This document shows positions 36,251-43,927 of a DNA stretch of 64,000 bases, piece after piece. Source of the stretch: Sandarakinorhabdus limnophila DSM 17366. GTDB lineage: Bacteria; Pseudomonadota; Alphaproteobacteria; Sphingomonadales; Sphingomonadaceae. Every line of letters starts with the position of its first letter. The stretch's first letter is position 1. Location of the stretch: the NCBI RefSeq assembly GCF_000420765.1, contig NZ_ATVO01000003.1, forward strand, positions 372,001-436,000, written 5' to 3'. Made by a program: the position numbers and the translations under genes. The notes under the pieces are model-generated. The model searched no databases. It saw only the letters and a program-made list of their open reading frames with translations, and was not told where the DNA came from.

Positions 36251-37807
36251 ATGGGGGACTCTCTGTCACGCGACCGCATCACCGCACCGCCAGCTTTTGA
36301 CCGCTGGCTGGTGCCGCCCTGCGCGCTGGCCATCCACCTGTGCATCGGCATGGCTTATGGGTTTTCGGTGTTCTGGCTGCCGCTCAGCCATGCGCTTGGC
36401 GCGCCGGCCTGCACCAACCTTCCTGCTGCGCTCACCTCTACCAGCTGCGACTGGCGGGTGAGCGATCTTGTGTGGGTCTACACGTTGTTCTTCGTCGTGC
36501 TCGGCCTGTCGGCGGCGCTGTTCGGCAGTTGGGTGGAACGGGTTGGACCGCGCCGGGCCGGGCTGGTGTCGGCGGCCTGCTGGTGCGGTGGCATTGCGCT
36601 TGGCGCACTGGGCGTGTTCCTGCACCAGTTGTGGCTGTTCTGGCTGGGTGCGGGCGTGCTGGGCGGCATCGGTCTTGGCATCGGTTACATCACGCCGGTT
36701 TCCACCCTGATCAAATGGTTCCCCGATCGGCGCGGCCTGGCCACCGGCATGGCGATCATGGGCTTTGGCGGCGGCGCCATGGTCGGCAGCCCGGCGGCAG
36801 ACCGGTTGATGGCGGTCTTCGCCAGCCCTGGTGAAGCCGGCGTGTGGCAGGCAATGCTGGTGCTGGCCGGCATCTATGCACTCTTCATGACGGCAGGTGC
36901 GTTGGGCTTTCGCCTCCCCGCCCCCGGCTGGGCCCCGCCCGGCAAGGCCGAAGTGGTCGCCGGCGGCCGCTTCGTGCCGCTCGGCATTGCCAGTCGCACC
37001 CCGCAATTCTGGCTGGTGTGGTGCGTGCTGCTGCTCAACGTCTCGGCCAGCATCGGCATCATCGGCCTCGCCTCGCCAATGGTGCAGGAAATTTTTGGCG
37101 GCGGCCTGTTTGGCCAGCCCGTGCGCTTTGCCGATTTCAACGAGGATCAGAAAGCCGCCGCGGCCGCGGCCGGCGCCGGTTTCGTTGGCCTGATCAGTCT
37201 GTTCAATATCGCCGGCCGCTTTTTCTGGGCCAGTCTGTCAGATCGGATTGGGCGAAAAGCCATGTATGCCGCCATCCTGGCGTTGGGCGCGGCCTGCTAT
37301 GGCCTCGCCCTTCCCGGCCCGGCCGCAGCGGCTTTGCCCCTGTTCGTGGCGGCCTTTGCCCTGATCGCTTCGATGTATGGCGGGGGCTTCGCGGCGGTGC
37401 CGGCGTGGCTTGCCGATTTGTTCGGCACCAAGCAGGTGGGCGCCATCCACGGCCGACTGCTCACCGCCTGGTCCACCGCAGGCGTGCTGGGGCCGCTATT
37501 GGTCGCCTATGTGCGTGATGCACGCCTGGCCGATGGGGTGGCACGTGAAGCGGTGTATGGTCCAATCTTCCTGGCGCTCGCTGGCCTGCTGGCGCTGGGG
37601 CTGATCGCGGCGCTGCTGGTGAAACCGGTGGCAAGTGAACTGTGGGTTGAAGATGACGACGCGCCCGCCGCCCTTCCCGCTTCCACAGCTGCGTCGCCGG
37701 CCGCCGCTTGGGGCCTGCGCCTCGCCGCATGGAGCGCCGTGCTCATCCCGCTGACCTGGGGTGGCTGGTTCACCGTGCAGAAGGCGCTGGTGCTGCTGGC
37801 GCAATGA
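36251..37807 (+). CDS. MFS transporter, oxalate/formate antiporter-like (OFA family)
   Basis: A protein of 518 residues with twelve or more predicted helices. AMGFGGGAMVGSP, SDRIGRKAMYAAILALG (loop motif A-like, D-R-x-G-R-K) and TPVSTLIKWFPDRRGLATGM are typical of the OFA group. A Cys-containing external loop (APACTNLPAALTSTSCDW) and an Ala-rich C-terminal extension with an additional helix make it longer than the roughly 400-residue family average. Oxalate, formate or other monocarboxylates are possible substrates. The stop codon overlaps the T-tract of a minus-strand terminator. Confidence 0.86.
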   Translation: MGDSLSRDRITAPPAFDRWLVPPCALAIHLCIGMAYGFSVFWLPLSHALGAPACTNLPAALTSTSCDWRVSDLVWVYTLFFVVLGLSAALFGSWVERVGPRRAGLVSAACWCGGIALGALGVFLHQLWLFWLGAGVLGGIGLGIGYITPVSTLIKWFPDRRGLATGMAIMGFGGGAMVGSPAADRLMAVFASPGEAGVWQAMLVLAGIYALFMTAGALGFRLPAPGWAPPGKAEVVAGGRFVPLGIASRTPQFWLVWCVLLLNVSASIGIIGLASPMVQEIFGGGLFGQPVRFADFNEDQKAAAAAAGAGFVGLISLFNIAGRFFWASLSDRIGRKAMYAAILALGAACYGLALPGPAAAALPLFVAAFALIASMYGGGFAAVPAWLADLFGTKQVGAIHGRLLTAWSTAGVLGPLLVAYVRDARLADGVAREAVYGPIFLALAGLLALGLIAALLVKPVASELWVEDDDAPAALPASTAASPAAAWGLRLAAWSAVLIPLTWGGWFTVQKALVLLAQ

Positions 37808-37836
37808 AAAGGGGCCGCCGGTTGCCCGACGACCCC
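37807..37836 (-). terminator. Minus-strand intrinsic terminator of the tiny gene
   Basis: GGGGTCGTCGG (37836-37826), GCAA loop, CCGGCGGCCCC (37821-37811), then TTTT. On the minus strand all 11 positions pair, two as G-U; read on the plus strand the same two positions become A-C mismatches and no T-run follows. This asymmetry shows that the minus strand is the transcribed one. Confidence 0.82.
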
Positions 37837-37875
37837 AAAACATTGTCATCCGTCCACGAAGGGCGGTGTCTGGTG

Positions 37876-37941
37876 TCAGCGAACCCCGACCGTGACCGGG
37901 GCCACCAGCGCCTTCGCGCCGTGAATGAAGCAATGAGACAC
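37876..37941 (-). CDS. Tiny gene encoding a 21-residue peptide
   Basis: GTG at 37941 follows an unusually complete Shine-Dalgarno, AAAGGAGGTGAT (37956-37945), with 7 bases between AGGAGG and the start. Twenty-one codons read MSHCFIHGAKALVAPVTVGVR and stop at 37876; a minus-strand intrinsic terminator ends 70 bases on. Upstream is a palindrome CTTGTT-C-AACAAG (37971-37959) that may be an operator or leader hairpin. The peptide has a Cys-His-rich start and a hydrophobic middle. No co-directional gene lies within reach, so it is not an obvious leader of a downstream operon. Family unknown to me; function unknown. Confidence 0.6.
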   Translation of the reverse strand: MSHCFIHGAKALVAPVTVGVR

Positions 37942-37996
37942 TGAATCACCTCCTTTCGCTTGTTGAACAAGAATTGCAGTGTCAGAGGAAATGCTG

Positions 37997-38656
37997 ATGA
38001 TCGCAAGGGGCATAATCACGCAGCTGCGCATCGGCCGGCCGCAGCCGCTGCCGGGCCACCGCATGCTTTCTGCCTATCGCCGTCAGCCTGTCGCGGGCCC
38101 GGTCACTGTGCACGAATTGGGGCTGGACGGCGATCAGGTGGGCAACACGCGCGTTCACGGCGGACCGGAAAAGGCGATCTATGCCTATCCGCTCAGCGGC
38201 TATGACGGCTGGCGCGCCGCGTTCCCCGATCTGGCTGACCGATTCGTGCCGGGCGCCATGGGCGAGAATCTGGTGGTCGATGGCCTCGATGAAGCCAGCC
38301 TGTGCCTGGGCGATGTGATCCGCTGCGGCACGGCCACCCTGCAGATCGCCCAGATCCGTGAGCCATGCTCGACCTTTGCCGCCGCGATGGGCACCACGCG
38401 CGTGGTCAAGGCGATGGTGCGGTCGGGCCGCTGCGGCTGGTATTTGCGCGTGCTCGAAGGCGGTGCCATCGCGCTGGGAGACGGGCATGACGTGATTGAA
38501 CGGCCTAATCCTGGTTGGCCGATCAGCCGCTTCACACCAATTGCAGCCGGCAAGGCCGGACGTCACGAGGAGATGGCGGAACTTGCCGCCCTGCCCGGCC
38601 TCAGTGCTTATTGGCGGTCAAAGCTGGCGCGCCGGCTGTTGGATCAGCAGCAATAG
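37997..38656 (+). CDS. MOSC domain-containing protein
   Basis: A protein of 219 residues from ATG 37997, 7 bases after AGAGGA; ATG 37991 and GTG 37979 are alternatives. It is of the YiiM type: LGLDGDQVGNTRVHGGPEKA, YPLSGYDGWRAAFPDL, GAMGENLVVDGLDE and IREPCSTFA, whose Cys is the usual sulfur/metal ligand of MOSC proteins. Such proteins bind molybdenum cofactor or act on N-hydroxylated bases. A C-terminal helical segment follows the domain. The last 56 bases overlap the convergent YbhN-like gene, and its start region overlaps the leader of the divergent tiny gene. Confidence 0.87.
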   Translation: MIARGIITQLRIGRPQPLPGHRMLSAYRRQPVAGPVTVHELGLDGDQVGNTRVHGGPEKAIYAYPLSGYDGWRAAFPDLADRFVPGAMGENLVVDGLDEASLCLGDVIRCGTATLQIAQIREPCSTFAAAMGTTRVVKAMVRSGRCGWYLRVLEGGAIALGDGHDVIERPNPGWPISRFTPIAAGKAGRHEEMAELAALPGLSAYWRSKLARRLLDQQQ

Positions 38657-39647
38657 CGCGGGCGGCGCGGAAAGCGCAGGCTTCCATAACCGCGAGCAGC
38701 CCTGCGCCCAGCAGGAACGGCACGAAGGTGTAAAGGATACGGAACAGTGCCACTGCCGCCAGCACGCCGGCCTTGTCTGCATCTGGCATCAGGCCAACGA
38801 TCACCAGTTCGAACACGCCAAGTCCGCCCGGCGCATGGGCCAGCGCGCCGGTGACCATGGCGACAGCGTAGATGACCAGGAAGGTGAGCAGATCGGGCAC
38901 GCCCGCCACCGGCAGCAACAAGATGAAGAGCGCGCCGCCCGCCAGTGCCAGATCGAGCGTGCCGATGGCGATCTGCTGCAAGGTCTGCTTGCCGTCAGGG
39001 ATGGTGAAGCGATAGCGCAACAGCTTGAAACTGCGCCGCCACACGGTGGCCAGCAGCGTGTAGCCCAGCACACCGCCCAGCAGCAGCGCGCCAGTCCATT
39101 CTTCCAGGCCTTGTGGCACCCATTCGCGGATGGGTTCGGCCAGACCCGGCGAGACGATCAGGCCGATGCCGGCAACAAAGATGATGCCCAGCCAGAAGGT
39201 CCAGCCACACAGCAGGATGATCATGGCGATATCAGCCGGCTTCACGCCGGCGCGGGTATAAATGCGATAGCGCACGGTGCCGCCAGTGAGGATGGTGACC
39301 CCCAGCGTGTGGCTCATGGTGAAGCTGGAGAAGCTGGCGGCGGCCAAGGTGGGCCAGCCGATCTTGGTATAGCCGAGGTGGCGGGTGGCGAACCAATCAT
39401 AGCCGACCAGCACGACATAGGAGAGGAAGGTGGAAACCGCGGCAAAGGCGATCAGATGCGTTGGCGTGGCTTCAATTTCCGCCATAACGTCGGCCAGCGT
39501 GACCTGGCCGGAAATCTTCTTCAGGCCCCAGGCGGCCAACGCCAGCACGAGCAGCCCCAGCGCGGCACCAGCCCAGCTTTTCCAATTGGCGCGGGGACGC
39601 TGATCCTCTGCCACTGCCGGGCCTGTTTCCACTTGCTGTACCGACAC
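38601..39647 (-). CDS. YbhN/UPF0104 family membrane protein (MprF flippase-like)
   Basis: A protein of 348 residues starting at GTG 39647, with about eight membrane helices. It matches the flippase half of lysylphosphatidylglycerol synthases: SFSSFTMSHTLGVTILTGGT, VRYRIYTRAGVKPADIAMI, and GALAHAPGGLGVFELVIVGL with the typical P-G-G-L-G-V-F-E sequence. The soluble aminoacyltransferase domain of MprF is absent, so it may move lipids between leaflets; this is inferred. It is convergent with, and overlaps, the MOSC gene by 56 bases and begins 27 bases after tRNA-Ile. Confidence 0.87.
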   Translation of the reverse strand: MSVQQVETGPAVAEDQRPRANWKSWAGAALGLLVLALAAWGLKKISGQVTLADVMAEIEATPTHLIAFAAVSTFLSYVVLVGYDWFATRHLGYTKIGWPTLAAASFSSFTMSHTLGVTILTGGTVRYRIYTRAGVKPADIAMIILLCGWTFWLGIIFVAGIGLIVSPGLAEPIREWVPQGLEEWTGALLLGGVLGYTLLATVWRRSFKLLRYRFTIPDGKQTLQQIAIGTLDLALAGGALFILLLPVAGVPDLLTFLVIYAVAMVTGALAHAPGGLGVFELVIVGLMPDADKAGVLAAVALFRILYTFVPFLLGAGLLAVMEACAFRAARAIAADPTAGAPALTANKH

Positions 39648-39674
39648 GTCCAGACGCCGCTTCCTTCAAACCGC

Positions 39675-39750
39675 TGGTAGGCCCGGAGGGACTCGAACCC
39701 CCAACCAAGCCGTTATGAGCGGCCTGCTCTAACCATTGAGCTACAGGCCC
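39675..39750 (-). tRNA. tRNA-Ile (anticodon CAT, lysidine type)
   Basis: A complete 76-base cloverleaf with encoded CCA. The acceptor stem 39750-39744 pairs with 39685-39679 (two G-U pairs); TAGCTCAATGGTTAGAGC forms the D arm, the anticodon loop is CTCATAA and GGTTCGAGTCC the T loop region. CAT with GAGCAGG before and TTGG after the anticodon stem matches tRNA-Ile2, whose C34 is converted to lysidine by TilS to read AUA, rather than tRNA-Met. Confidence 0.93.
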
Positions 39751-39765
39751 GAACCGGGCCAACAG

Positions 39766-39794
39766 CGGTTAGCCGATGCAGATGCACTTGGGAA
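39766..39794 (-). promoter_or_regulatory. Candidate promoter of tRNA-Ile
   Basis: TTCCCA (39794-39789), 17 bases, TAACCG (39771-39766), 15 bases before the mature tRNA. It fits the TA(A/G)NNN -10 style of the window. Confidence 0.45.
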
Positions 39795-39845
39795 GGCCGG
39801 GCCGCACGCGCAAGGCGGCATCGGTGAAAACCGGGGCGCGCAGAG

Positions 39846-39885
39846 AAAGAAAAAGGGCCGGATGCTTTTGCAGCATCCGGCCCTT
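39846..39885 (-). terminator. Intrinsic terminator of the C-rich-loop RNA/lysR transcript
   Basis: AAGGGCCGGATGCT (minus strand 39885-39872) pairs perfectly with AGCATCCGGCCCTT (39866-39853) around a 5-base loop and runs into TTTTTCTTT. The plus strand lacks a T-tract. Confidence 0.9.
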
Positions 39886-40010
39886 CTATCATGCCCGGAA
39901 CCTCGCACCGGGAGGGGAGGAGTGGCGCGGCCGGGCTGATCGGTCGCCTCAGGGGGGAGGAGGGGCTGACCGATCAGGCCGGGCTGGCTGCAGGGGGGAG
40001 AGCAGCGGGC
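39846..40010 (-). ncRNA. Small RNA with three C-rich (anti-Shine-Dalgarno) hairpin loops
   Basis: Read on the minus strand: hairpin 1 GCTGC/GCAGC (40006-40002, 39991-39987) with loop TCTCCCCCCT; hairpin 2 a perfect 10-bp stem CTGATCGGTC/GACCGATCAG (39977-39968, 39945-39936) enclosing CCCCTCCTCCCCCC; hairpin 3 CGCGCC/GGTGCG (39929-39924, 39909-39904) with loop ACTCCTCCCCTCCC; then a terminator. Each loop can pair with GGAGG Shine-Dalgarno sequences. C-rich loops of this kind are known in alphaproteobacterial CcsR/cuckoo-type RNAs. No clear promoter was found in the 180 bases after lysR, so it may be processed from the lysR 3' end or have a weak promoter. Confidence 0.7.
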
Positions 40011-40189
40011 CCGGCGTTACCGCTATCGCGGCGACACAAACTATCTACGGATTCGCCGGCCTCTATTGCAGTGCACAATATCGCGTTACAGCCATGCACT
40101 GGATGCATAACTATGGACGCTGGAATATAGCAACTTCTTGTTATTGCAGTAAGACATGAGGTGCGCAGCCATGCATGCGACAGCCTGCC
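40011..40189. other. Gap between lysR stop and the small RNA
   Basis: AT-richer than its surroundings, with short palindromes built around TGCA (for example ATGCA-CTGGA-TGCAT near 40094-40108) and a minus-strand TATATT (40127-40122) without a good -35. It could hold the small-RNA promoter; no open frame of note. Confidence 0.4.
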
Positions 40190-41101
40190 TCACATGTCCA
40201 ACGCGGCGTTGGTCATGCGTTCCACCAGAAATTCGCGCAGCACGGCAATGCGCAGGGAGCGCCTGAGCTCGGAAGGATAGGTGAAGAAAGTGCGGAACAC
40301 CGGGCCTTCCACCTGCGGCAGCACCACCTGCACCTTGCCGGAAAAGCGGATCAGATAGGATGGCAGCGCCGCGATGCCAGCGCCGGCTTCCACCGCCTGC
40401 AACACGCCGTGGCTGTTGTTGATGGTCAGCGCTGCCGCCCGCGGGCTGCCTTCGTGGCCCAGCTCCAGGATCCAGTTGATGCCCTTCAGAAATTCCGGTG
40501 CGGCATCGCCATAGGATATCAACCGGTGGTGATCGAGATCGGCAATGGTCTTCGGCTCGCCGTGGCGGGCCAGATAATCCGGGCTGGCCACCAGGTGATG
40601 GCGGATACCGGCCAGCGGGCGCTGCATCAGCTCGTTCTGGAACGGGCGGTGAAACCGGATCGCGACATCAGCCTCACGCTTGGCCAGATCCAGATCGGCA
40701 TCGGTCAGCATCAAGTGGACACTGATATCGGGATAGAGATCAAGGAAATCGCCCAGTTGCCGCGCCAGCCAAGTGGAACCGAAGGAGACCGTGGTGGTCA
40801 GCCTGATGGCACCCGTCGGCCGATCACGGCTGACATCGATGGCCTGCGCCGCCTTGTCGATGCGCTCGTGCATGTCGGCGGTGGCGGCGCGCAACTGCTC
40901 GCCTTCGTGAGTCATCGCCAGCCCGCGGGCATGGCGGTGGAACAGTTTGGCGCCCAGGCTGTCTTCCAGCGCCGCGATCTGGCGCGACAATGCCGGCTGG
41001 CTCATGTGCAGGCGGCGTGCAGCCTCGGTGAAGCTGCCGGCTTCGGCCACGGTGTCGAACAGGCGCAGCTTTTCCCAATCAAGATTGATGCCAGGCTGCA
41101 T
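40190..41101 (-). CDS. LysR-family transcriptional regulator
   Basis: A protein of 303 residues. The winged HTH at the N-terminus reads LRLFDTVAEAGSFTEAARRL then HMSQPALSRQIAALEDSLGA; a linker helix leads to the periplasmic-binding-like effector domain (about 95-300), including DISVHLMLTDADLDLAKREA and DVAIRFHRPF. LysR proteins bind DNA as tetramers and sense small ligands; none is evident. It follows trxB after 15 bases on the same strand, so it probably shares the trxB transcript. OxyR-like function would be tempting beside trxB, but the redox-cysteine pair is not seen. Confidence 0.92.
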   Translation of the reverse strand: MQPGINLDWEKLRLFDTVAEAGSFTEAARRLHMSQPALSRQIAALEDSLGAKLFHRHARGLAMTHEGEQLRAATADMHERIDKAAQAIDVSRDRPTGAIRLTTTVSFGSTWLARQLGDFLDLYPDISVHLMLTDADLDLAKREADVAIRFHRPFQNELMQRPLAGIRHHLVASPDYLARHGEPKTIADLDHHRLISYGDAAPEFLKGINWILELGHEGSPRAAALTINNSHGVLQAVEAGAGIAALPSYLIRFSGKVQVVLPQVEGPVFRTFFTYPSELRRSLRIAVLREFLVERMTNAALDM

Positions 41102-41116
41102 GCGCCCCTCCTCCCC

Positions 41117-42049
41117 TTATCCGTGCGCCAGAAAACGCTCCGCTTCCAGCGCCGCCATGCAGCCCATGCCGGCCGCCGTCACAGCCTGTCGGTAGAGCTT
41201 GTCCTTCACGTCACCAGCGGCGAACACGCCGGCCACGCTGGTTGCCGTGCTGTCAGGCACGGTGAGGATATAGCCCTCCTCGTCCATGTTCAGCTGGGCA
41301 GCGAACAGGCTGGTGGCGGGCACGTGGCCGATGGCGATGAACAGGCCATCCACCGGCAGTTGGCGGGTGCTGCCATCGCGCGTGTCGGCCAGCGTGATAC
41401 CTTGCACCTTCAGCGGCGCGTCTTGCCCCTGCACATCGGTCACTTCGGCGTGCCAGTGCATCTGCACCTTGGGGTTTTCCAGCAGCCGGGCCTGGTTGGT
41501 CTTGTCCGCCCGCAGTTCGCCGCGACGGTGGATCAGGTGCACCTTGCTGGCGAACTTGGTGAGGAACATCGCCTCCTCCACAGCGGTGTTGCCGCCGCCA
41601 ACCACGGCCACTTCCTTGCCGCGGAAGAAGAAGCCGTCGCAGGTGGCACAGGCCGAAACGCCGAAACCGCGGAACTTCGTCTCATTGGGCAGGCCCAGCC
41701 AGCGCGCCTGGGCGCCGGTGGCGATCACGATTGTATCGGCGGTCCAACCCTGGCCGCTGTCGGTTTCCAGCACAAACGGGCGCCGCGACACATCAACCTT
41801 GGTCACGATATCAGTGATGATCTCGGTGCCGACATGGCGGGCCTGGGCTTCCATCTTCACCATCAGATCGGGGCCCATCACCATGGTTTCGCCCGGCCAA
41901 TTCTCCACTTCGGTGGTGATGGTCAGCTGGCCGCCGGGTTGCAGGCCCTGGATCAGCACCGGGTCCAGCAAGGCGCGCGCGGCATAGACGGCAGCGGTAT
42001 AGCCGGCCGGACCAGAGCCGATAATCAGAACCTTGGCATGACGGGACAT
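41117..42049 (-). CDS. trxB: Thioredoxin reductase
   Basis: A protein of 310 residues. FAD-binding GSGPAGYTAAVYAARA at the N-terminus, the redox-active Cys134-Ala-Thr-Cys137, NADPH-binding VVGGGNTAVEEAMFL followed by HRRGELRADK, and the C-terminal FAD motif VAGVFAAGDVKDKLYRQAV are all in place. It reduces thioredoxin with NADPH in the cytosol. It is divergent from the Lrp-type gene (178-base gap) and followed by lysR. Confidence 0.96.
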   Translation of the reverse strand: MSRHAKVLIIGSGPAGYTAAVYAARALLDPVLIQGLQPGGQLTITTEVENWPGETMVMGPDLMVKMEAQARHVGTEIITDIVTKVDVSRRPFVLETDSGQGWTADTIVIATGAQARWLGLPNETKFRGFGVSACATCDGFFFRGKEVAVVGGGNTAVEEAMFLTKFASKVHLIHRRGELRADKTNQARLLENPKVQMHWHAEVTDVQGQDAPLKVQGITLADTRDGSTRQLPVDGLFIAIGHVPATSLFAAQLNMDEEGYILTVPDSTATSVAGVFAAGDVKDKLYRQAVTAAGMGCMAALEAERFLAHG

Positions 42050-42227
42050 GAAAGCGAATCTCCTGAACGCGCAGCCGCGCGATGACGTGTGCGGCCTGAC
42101 TTAAGCGAATTTGCCATCATTTCCAGCCCGCAGGCAGAGATGCGGCAAGGCTTGCCGGAACTGGCCCTGCGCCAATCTGCATCTTGCGCGACCTTGAAAC
42201 AATGTTATCAAGAACGGGGATTTTGGG

Positions 42228-42722
42228 ATGGGGAGTTACTCAGTGGTGCATCGTTCGCGACTGCCGATCGACGATATCGATCGCGTGATCCTGCGTCATC
42301 TGCAGGCCGAAGGCCGCATCACCAACGTCGATCTTGCCACTCGGGCTGGCCTCACCGCCCCGCCTTGCCTGCGCCGCGTGCGCGCGCTGGAGGAAAATGG
42401 CGTCATCAAGGGCTATCACGCCGATCTGGATTCGGTGGCGCTCGGTTATGGCATCACCGTGTTTGCCATGGTCAGCCTGAAGAGCCAGGCCGAAGCCGAT
42501 CTGCGCGCCTTCGAAGACCATGTCGCCGCCCTGCCCCAGATCCGCGAATGCCATATGCTGAATGGCGAGATCGATTTCATCCTGAAGGTCGTCGCCCACG
42601 ATCTGCAGGAATTCCAGAAATTCCTGACCAGCGAACTCACCCCGGCGCCGAACGTGGAAAGCGTGAAGACCAGCTTCGTCATCCGCACCGCCCTCTCGCG
42701 TCCGGGCGTGCCGGTCGATTAA
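42228..42722 (+). CDS. Lrp/AsnC-family transcriptional regulator
   Basis: A protein of 164 residues, standard for the family. The N-terminal HTH is DIDRVILRHLQAEGRITNVD followed by LATRAGLTAPPCLRRVRALE, with ENGVIKGYHADLD as the wing; the C-terminal RAM ligand domain covers about residues 75-155 (MVSLKSQAEADLRAFEDHVA). Such regulators respond to amino acids as octamers. The start could be ATG 42228 or GTG 42243/42246. It is divergent from trxB and its stop overlaps the convergent rhomboid gene by 4 bases. Overlap with trxB control is possible but unproven. Confidence 0.92.
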   Translation: MGSYSVVHRSRLPIDDIDRVILRHLQAEGRITNVDLATRAGLTAPPCLRRVRALEENGVIKGYHADLDSVALGYGITVFAMVSLKSQAEADLRAFEDHVAALPQIRECHMLNGEIDFILKVVAHDLQEFQKFLTSELTPAPNVESVKTSFVIRTALSRPGVPVD

Positions 42723-43375
42723 GGCCGCGCCAGCGGTCGTGCCAGCGCCAACCCAGCGATAAACCCGCCGATATGCGCGGCAATCGCGATCCGCATGTCA
42801 GGCCCGGCCAGGGCGGCACCGGCCAGCACCTGCAACACCACCCACGCCGTACCCAGCCCCAGCGCCTGCACCAGTGGACTGCGCTTGCTGCGGCCGAACA
42901 ACATGGCCTGGGCGGCCACCAGGCCGGAGATCGCACCGGATGCACCGACTGCGGGGACAGTGCTCAGCGGTGACCAGGCCCATTCGGCTAAACCACCGGC
43001 AAGGCCAGAGAGAAGATAGAGCGCAAGAAAGCGGCGGCCGCCCAGTTCCGGTTCCAGGATGCGGCCAATGGCCAGCAGCATCACCATGTTCATCAACAGG
43101 TGCGCGGCGCCGCCGTGAAGGAACATGTGGCCAAACAGGGTGGACGCCGCGCCCAGCGCCGGCAACTGACGATCTAGCGCCAGCGTGAGCCGCGCCGGCA
43201 CCAGCCCCGCCCAGAACAACAGCGCATCGCGCGCGTTGCTGCCGGCAAAGCCCATCAGGATCGCCACGATGGCATTGGCCAGCACCAGCAGGCGCGTCAC
43301 ATTGGCCGGCGGTGGCTCCGCCGCTGCCAAGGGACCGCCGGGCGGCGGGAAGTCAGATGAATTCAACGCGTTCAA
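42719..43375 (-). CDS. Rhomboid-family intramembrane serine protease
   Basis: A protein of 218 residues with six predicted membrane helices. The catalytic dyad is Ser146 in GASGAISG and His201 in AAHIGGF; Asn96 in HLLMNM and the [10 protein letters not shown] segment shape the oxyanion hole. The first 25 residues are Pro-rich and cytosolic. The TTG start at 43375 lies inside the greA end (23-base overlap); a later GTG at the first helix is possible. Substrate unknown; rhomboids cleave single-pass membrane proteins. Confidence 0.88.
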   Translation of the reverse strand: MNALNSSDFPPPGGPLAAAEPPPANVTRLLVLANAIVAILMGFAGSNARDALLFWAGLVPARLTLALDRQLPALGAASTLFGHMFLHGGAAHLLMNMVMLLAIGRILEPELGGRRFLALYLLSGLAGGLAEWAWSPLSTVPAVGASGAISGLVAAQAMLFGRSKRSPLVQALGLGTAWVVLQVLAGAALAGPDMRIAIAAHIGGFIAGLALARPLARP

Positions 43376-43832
43376 TGGCGTAATATTTGTCGCCCGACGG
43401 CGTGTGAACTTCCACTTCGTCGCCCACGCGGCGGCCGATCAGCGCCTTGCCCAGCGGCGAGGAGAAGCTGATGCGGCTGGCTTTCACATCGGCTTCATGC
43501 TGGCCGACGATCTGATAGGTCACCGGCTTGTCGTCTTCATCAAGCAGGCGAACGGTAGCACCAAACACCGCCTTGTCGCCCGAAAGCGTCTTGGGATCGA
43601 TCACGATGGCGCGGGCCAGCATGTCTTCCATTTCGATGACCTGGGCCTCGATCTGGCCCTGGCGTTCCTTGGCTGCGTGATATTCGGCGTTTTCCGACAG
43701 ATCACCGTGGGCGCGCGCTTCCTCGATGGCTTCCACCACCGCCGGCCGCTCAACCTCTTTCAGTTGCCGCAACTGGCTGATCAGGACAGCATGTCCTGAC
43801 GGCAGCATCGGCACCTTTTCCATCGTCGCCAT
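43353..43832 (-). CDS. greA: Transcription elongation factor GreA
   Basis: A protein of 159 residues. The N-terminal antiparallel coiled coil contains [20 protein letters not shown], whose Asp-Leu-Ser-Glu-Asn tip reaches into RNA polymerase to trigger cleavage of backtracked RNA; the C-terminal FKBP-like domain ends [20 protein letters not shown]. It lies downstream of carAB on the same strand (95 bases), an order conserved in alphaproteobacteria. Confidence 0.97.
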   Translation of the reverse strand: MATMEKVPMLPSGHAVLISQLRQLKEVERPAVVEAIEEARAHGDLSENAEYHAAKERQGQIEAQVIEMEDMLARAIVIDPKTLSGDKAVFGATVRLLDEDDKPVTYQIVGQHEADVKASRISFSSPLGKALIGRRVGDEVEVHTPSGDKYYAIERVEFI

Positions 43833-43869
43833 GGTCGTTCAACTATCCTGCAAGTCGTTCCAAAGATTT

Positions 43870-43903
43870 GCCCCTGCCGGCGCATTTCGGCGTCGCCAGG
43901 GGC
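43870..43903 (-). terminator. Possible hairpin between carB and greA
   Basis: GCCCCTG (minus strand 43903-43897 region) pairs with CAGGGGC, with an additional inner GGCG/CGCC stem; the following AAATCTTT is a poor T-tract. It may reduce but not stop readthrough into greA. Confidence 0.35.
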
Positions 43904-43927
43904 AGCGGGCGGATATTCTGCCGCCGA

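Noticed and set aside
37944-37958. 16S rRNA 3'-end-like ATCACCTCCTTTCG on the plus strand
   Set aside because: Only the last dozen bases match; no upstream 16S sequence is present. It is the complement of the tiny gene's Shine-Dalgarno.
39675-39750. Reading the CAT-anticodon tRNA as tRNA-Met
   Set aside because: The arm and anticodon-stem sequences match tRNA-Ile2 (lysidine) rather than elongator or initiator tRNA-Met; the initiator's three G-C pairs in the anticodon stem are absent.
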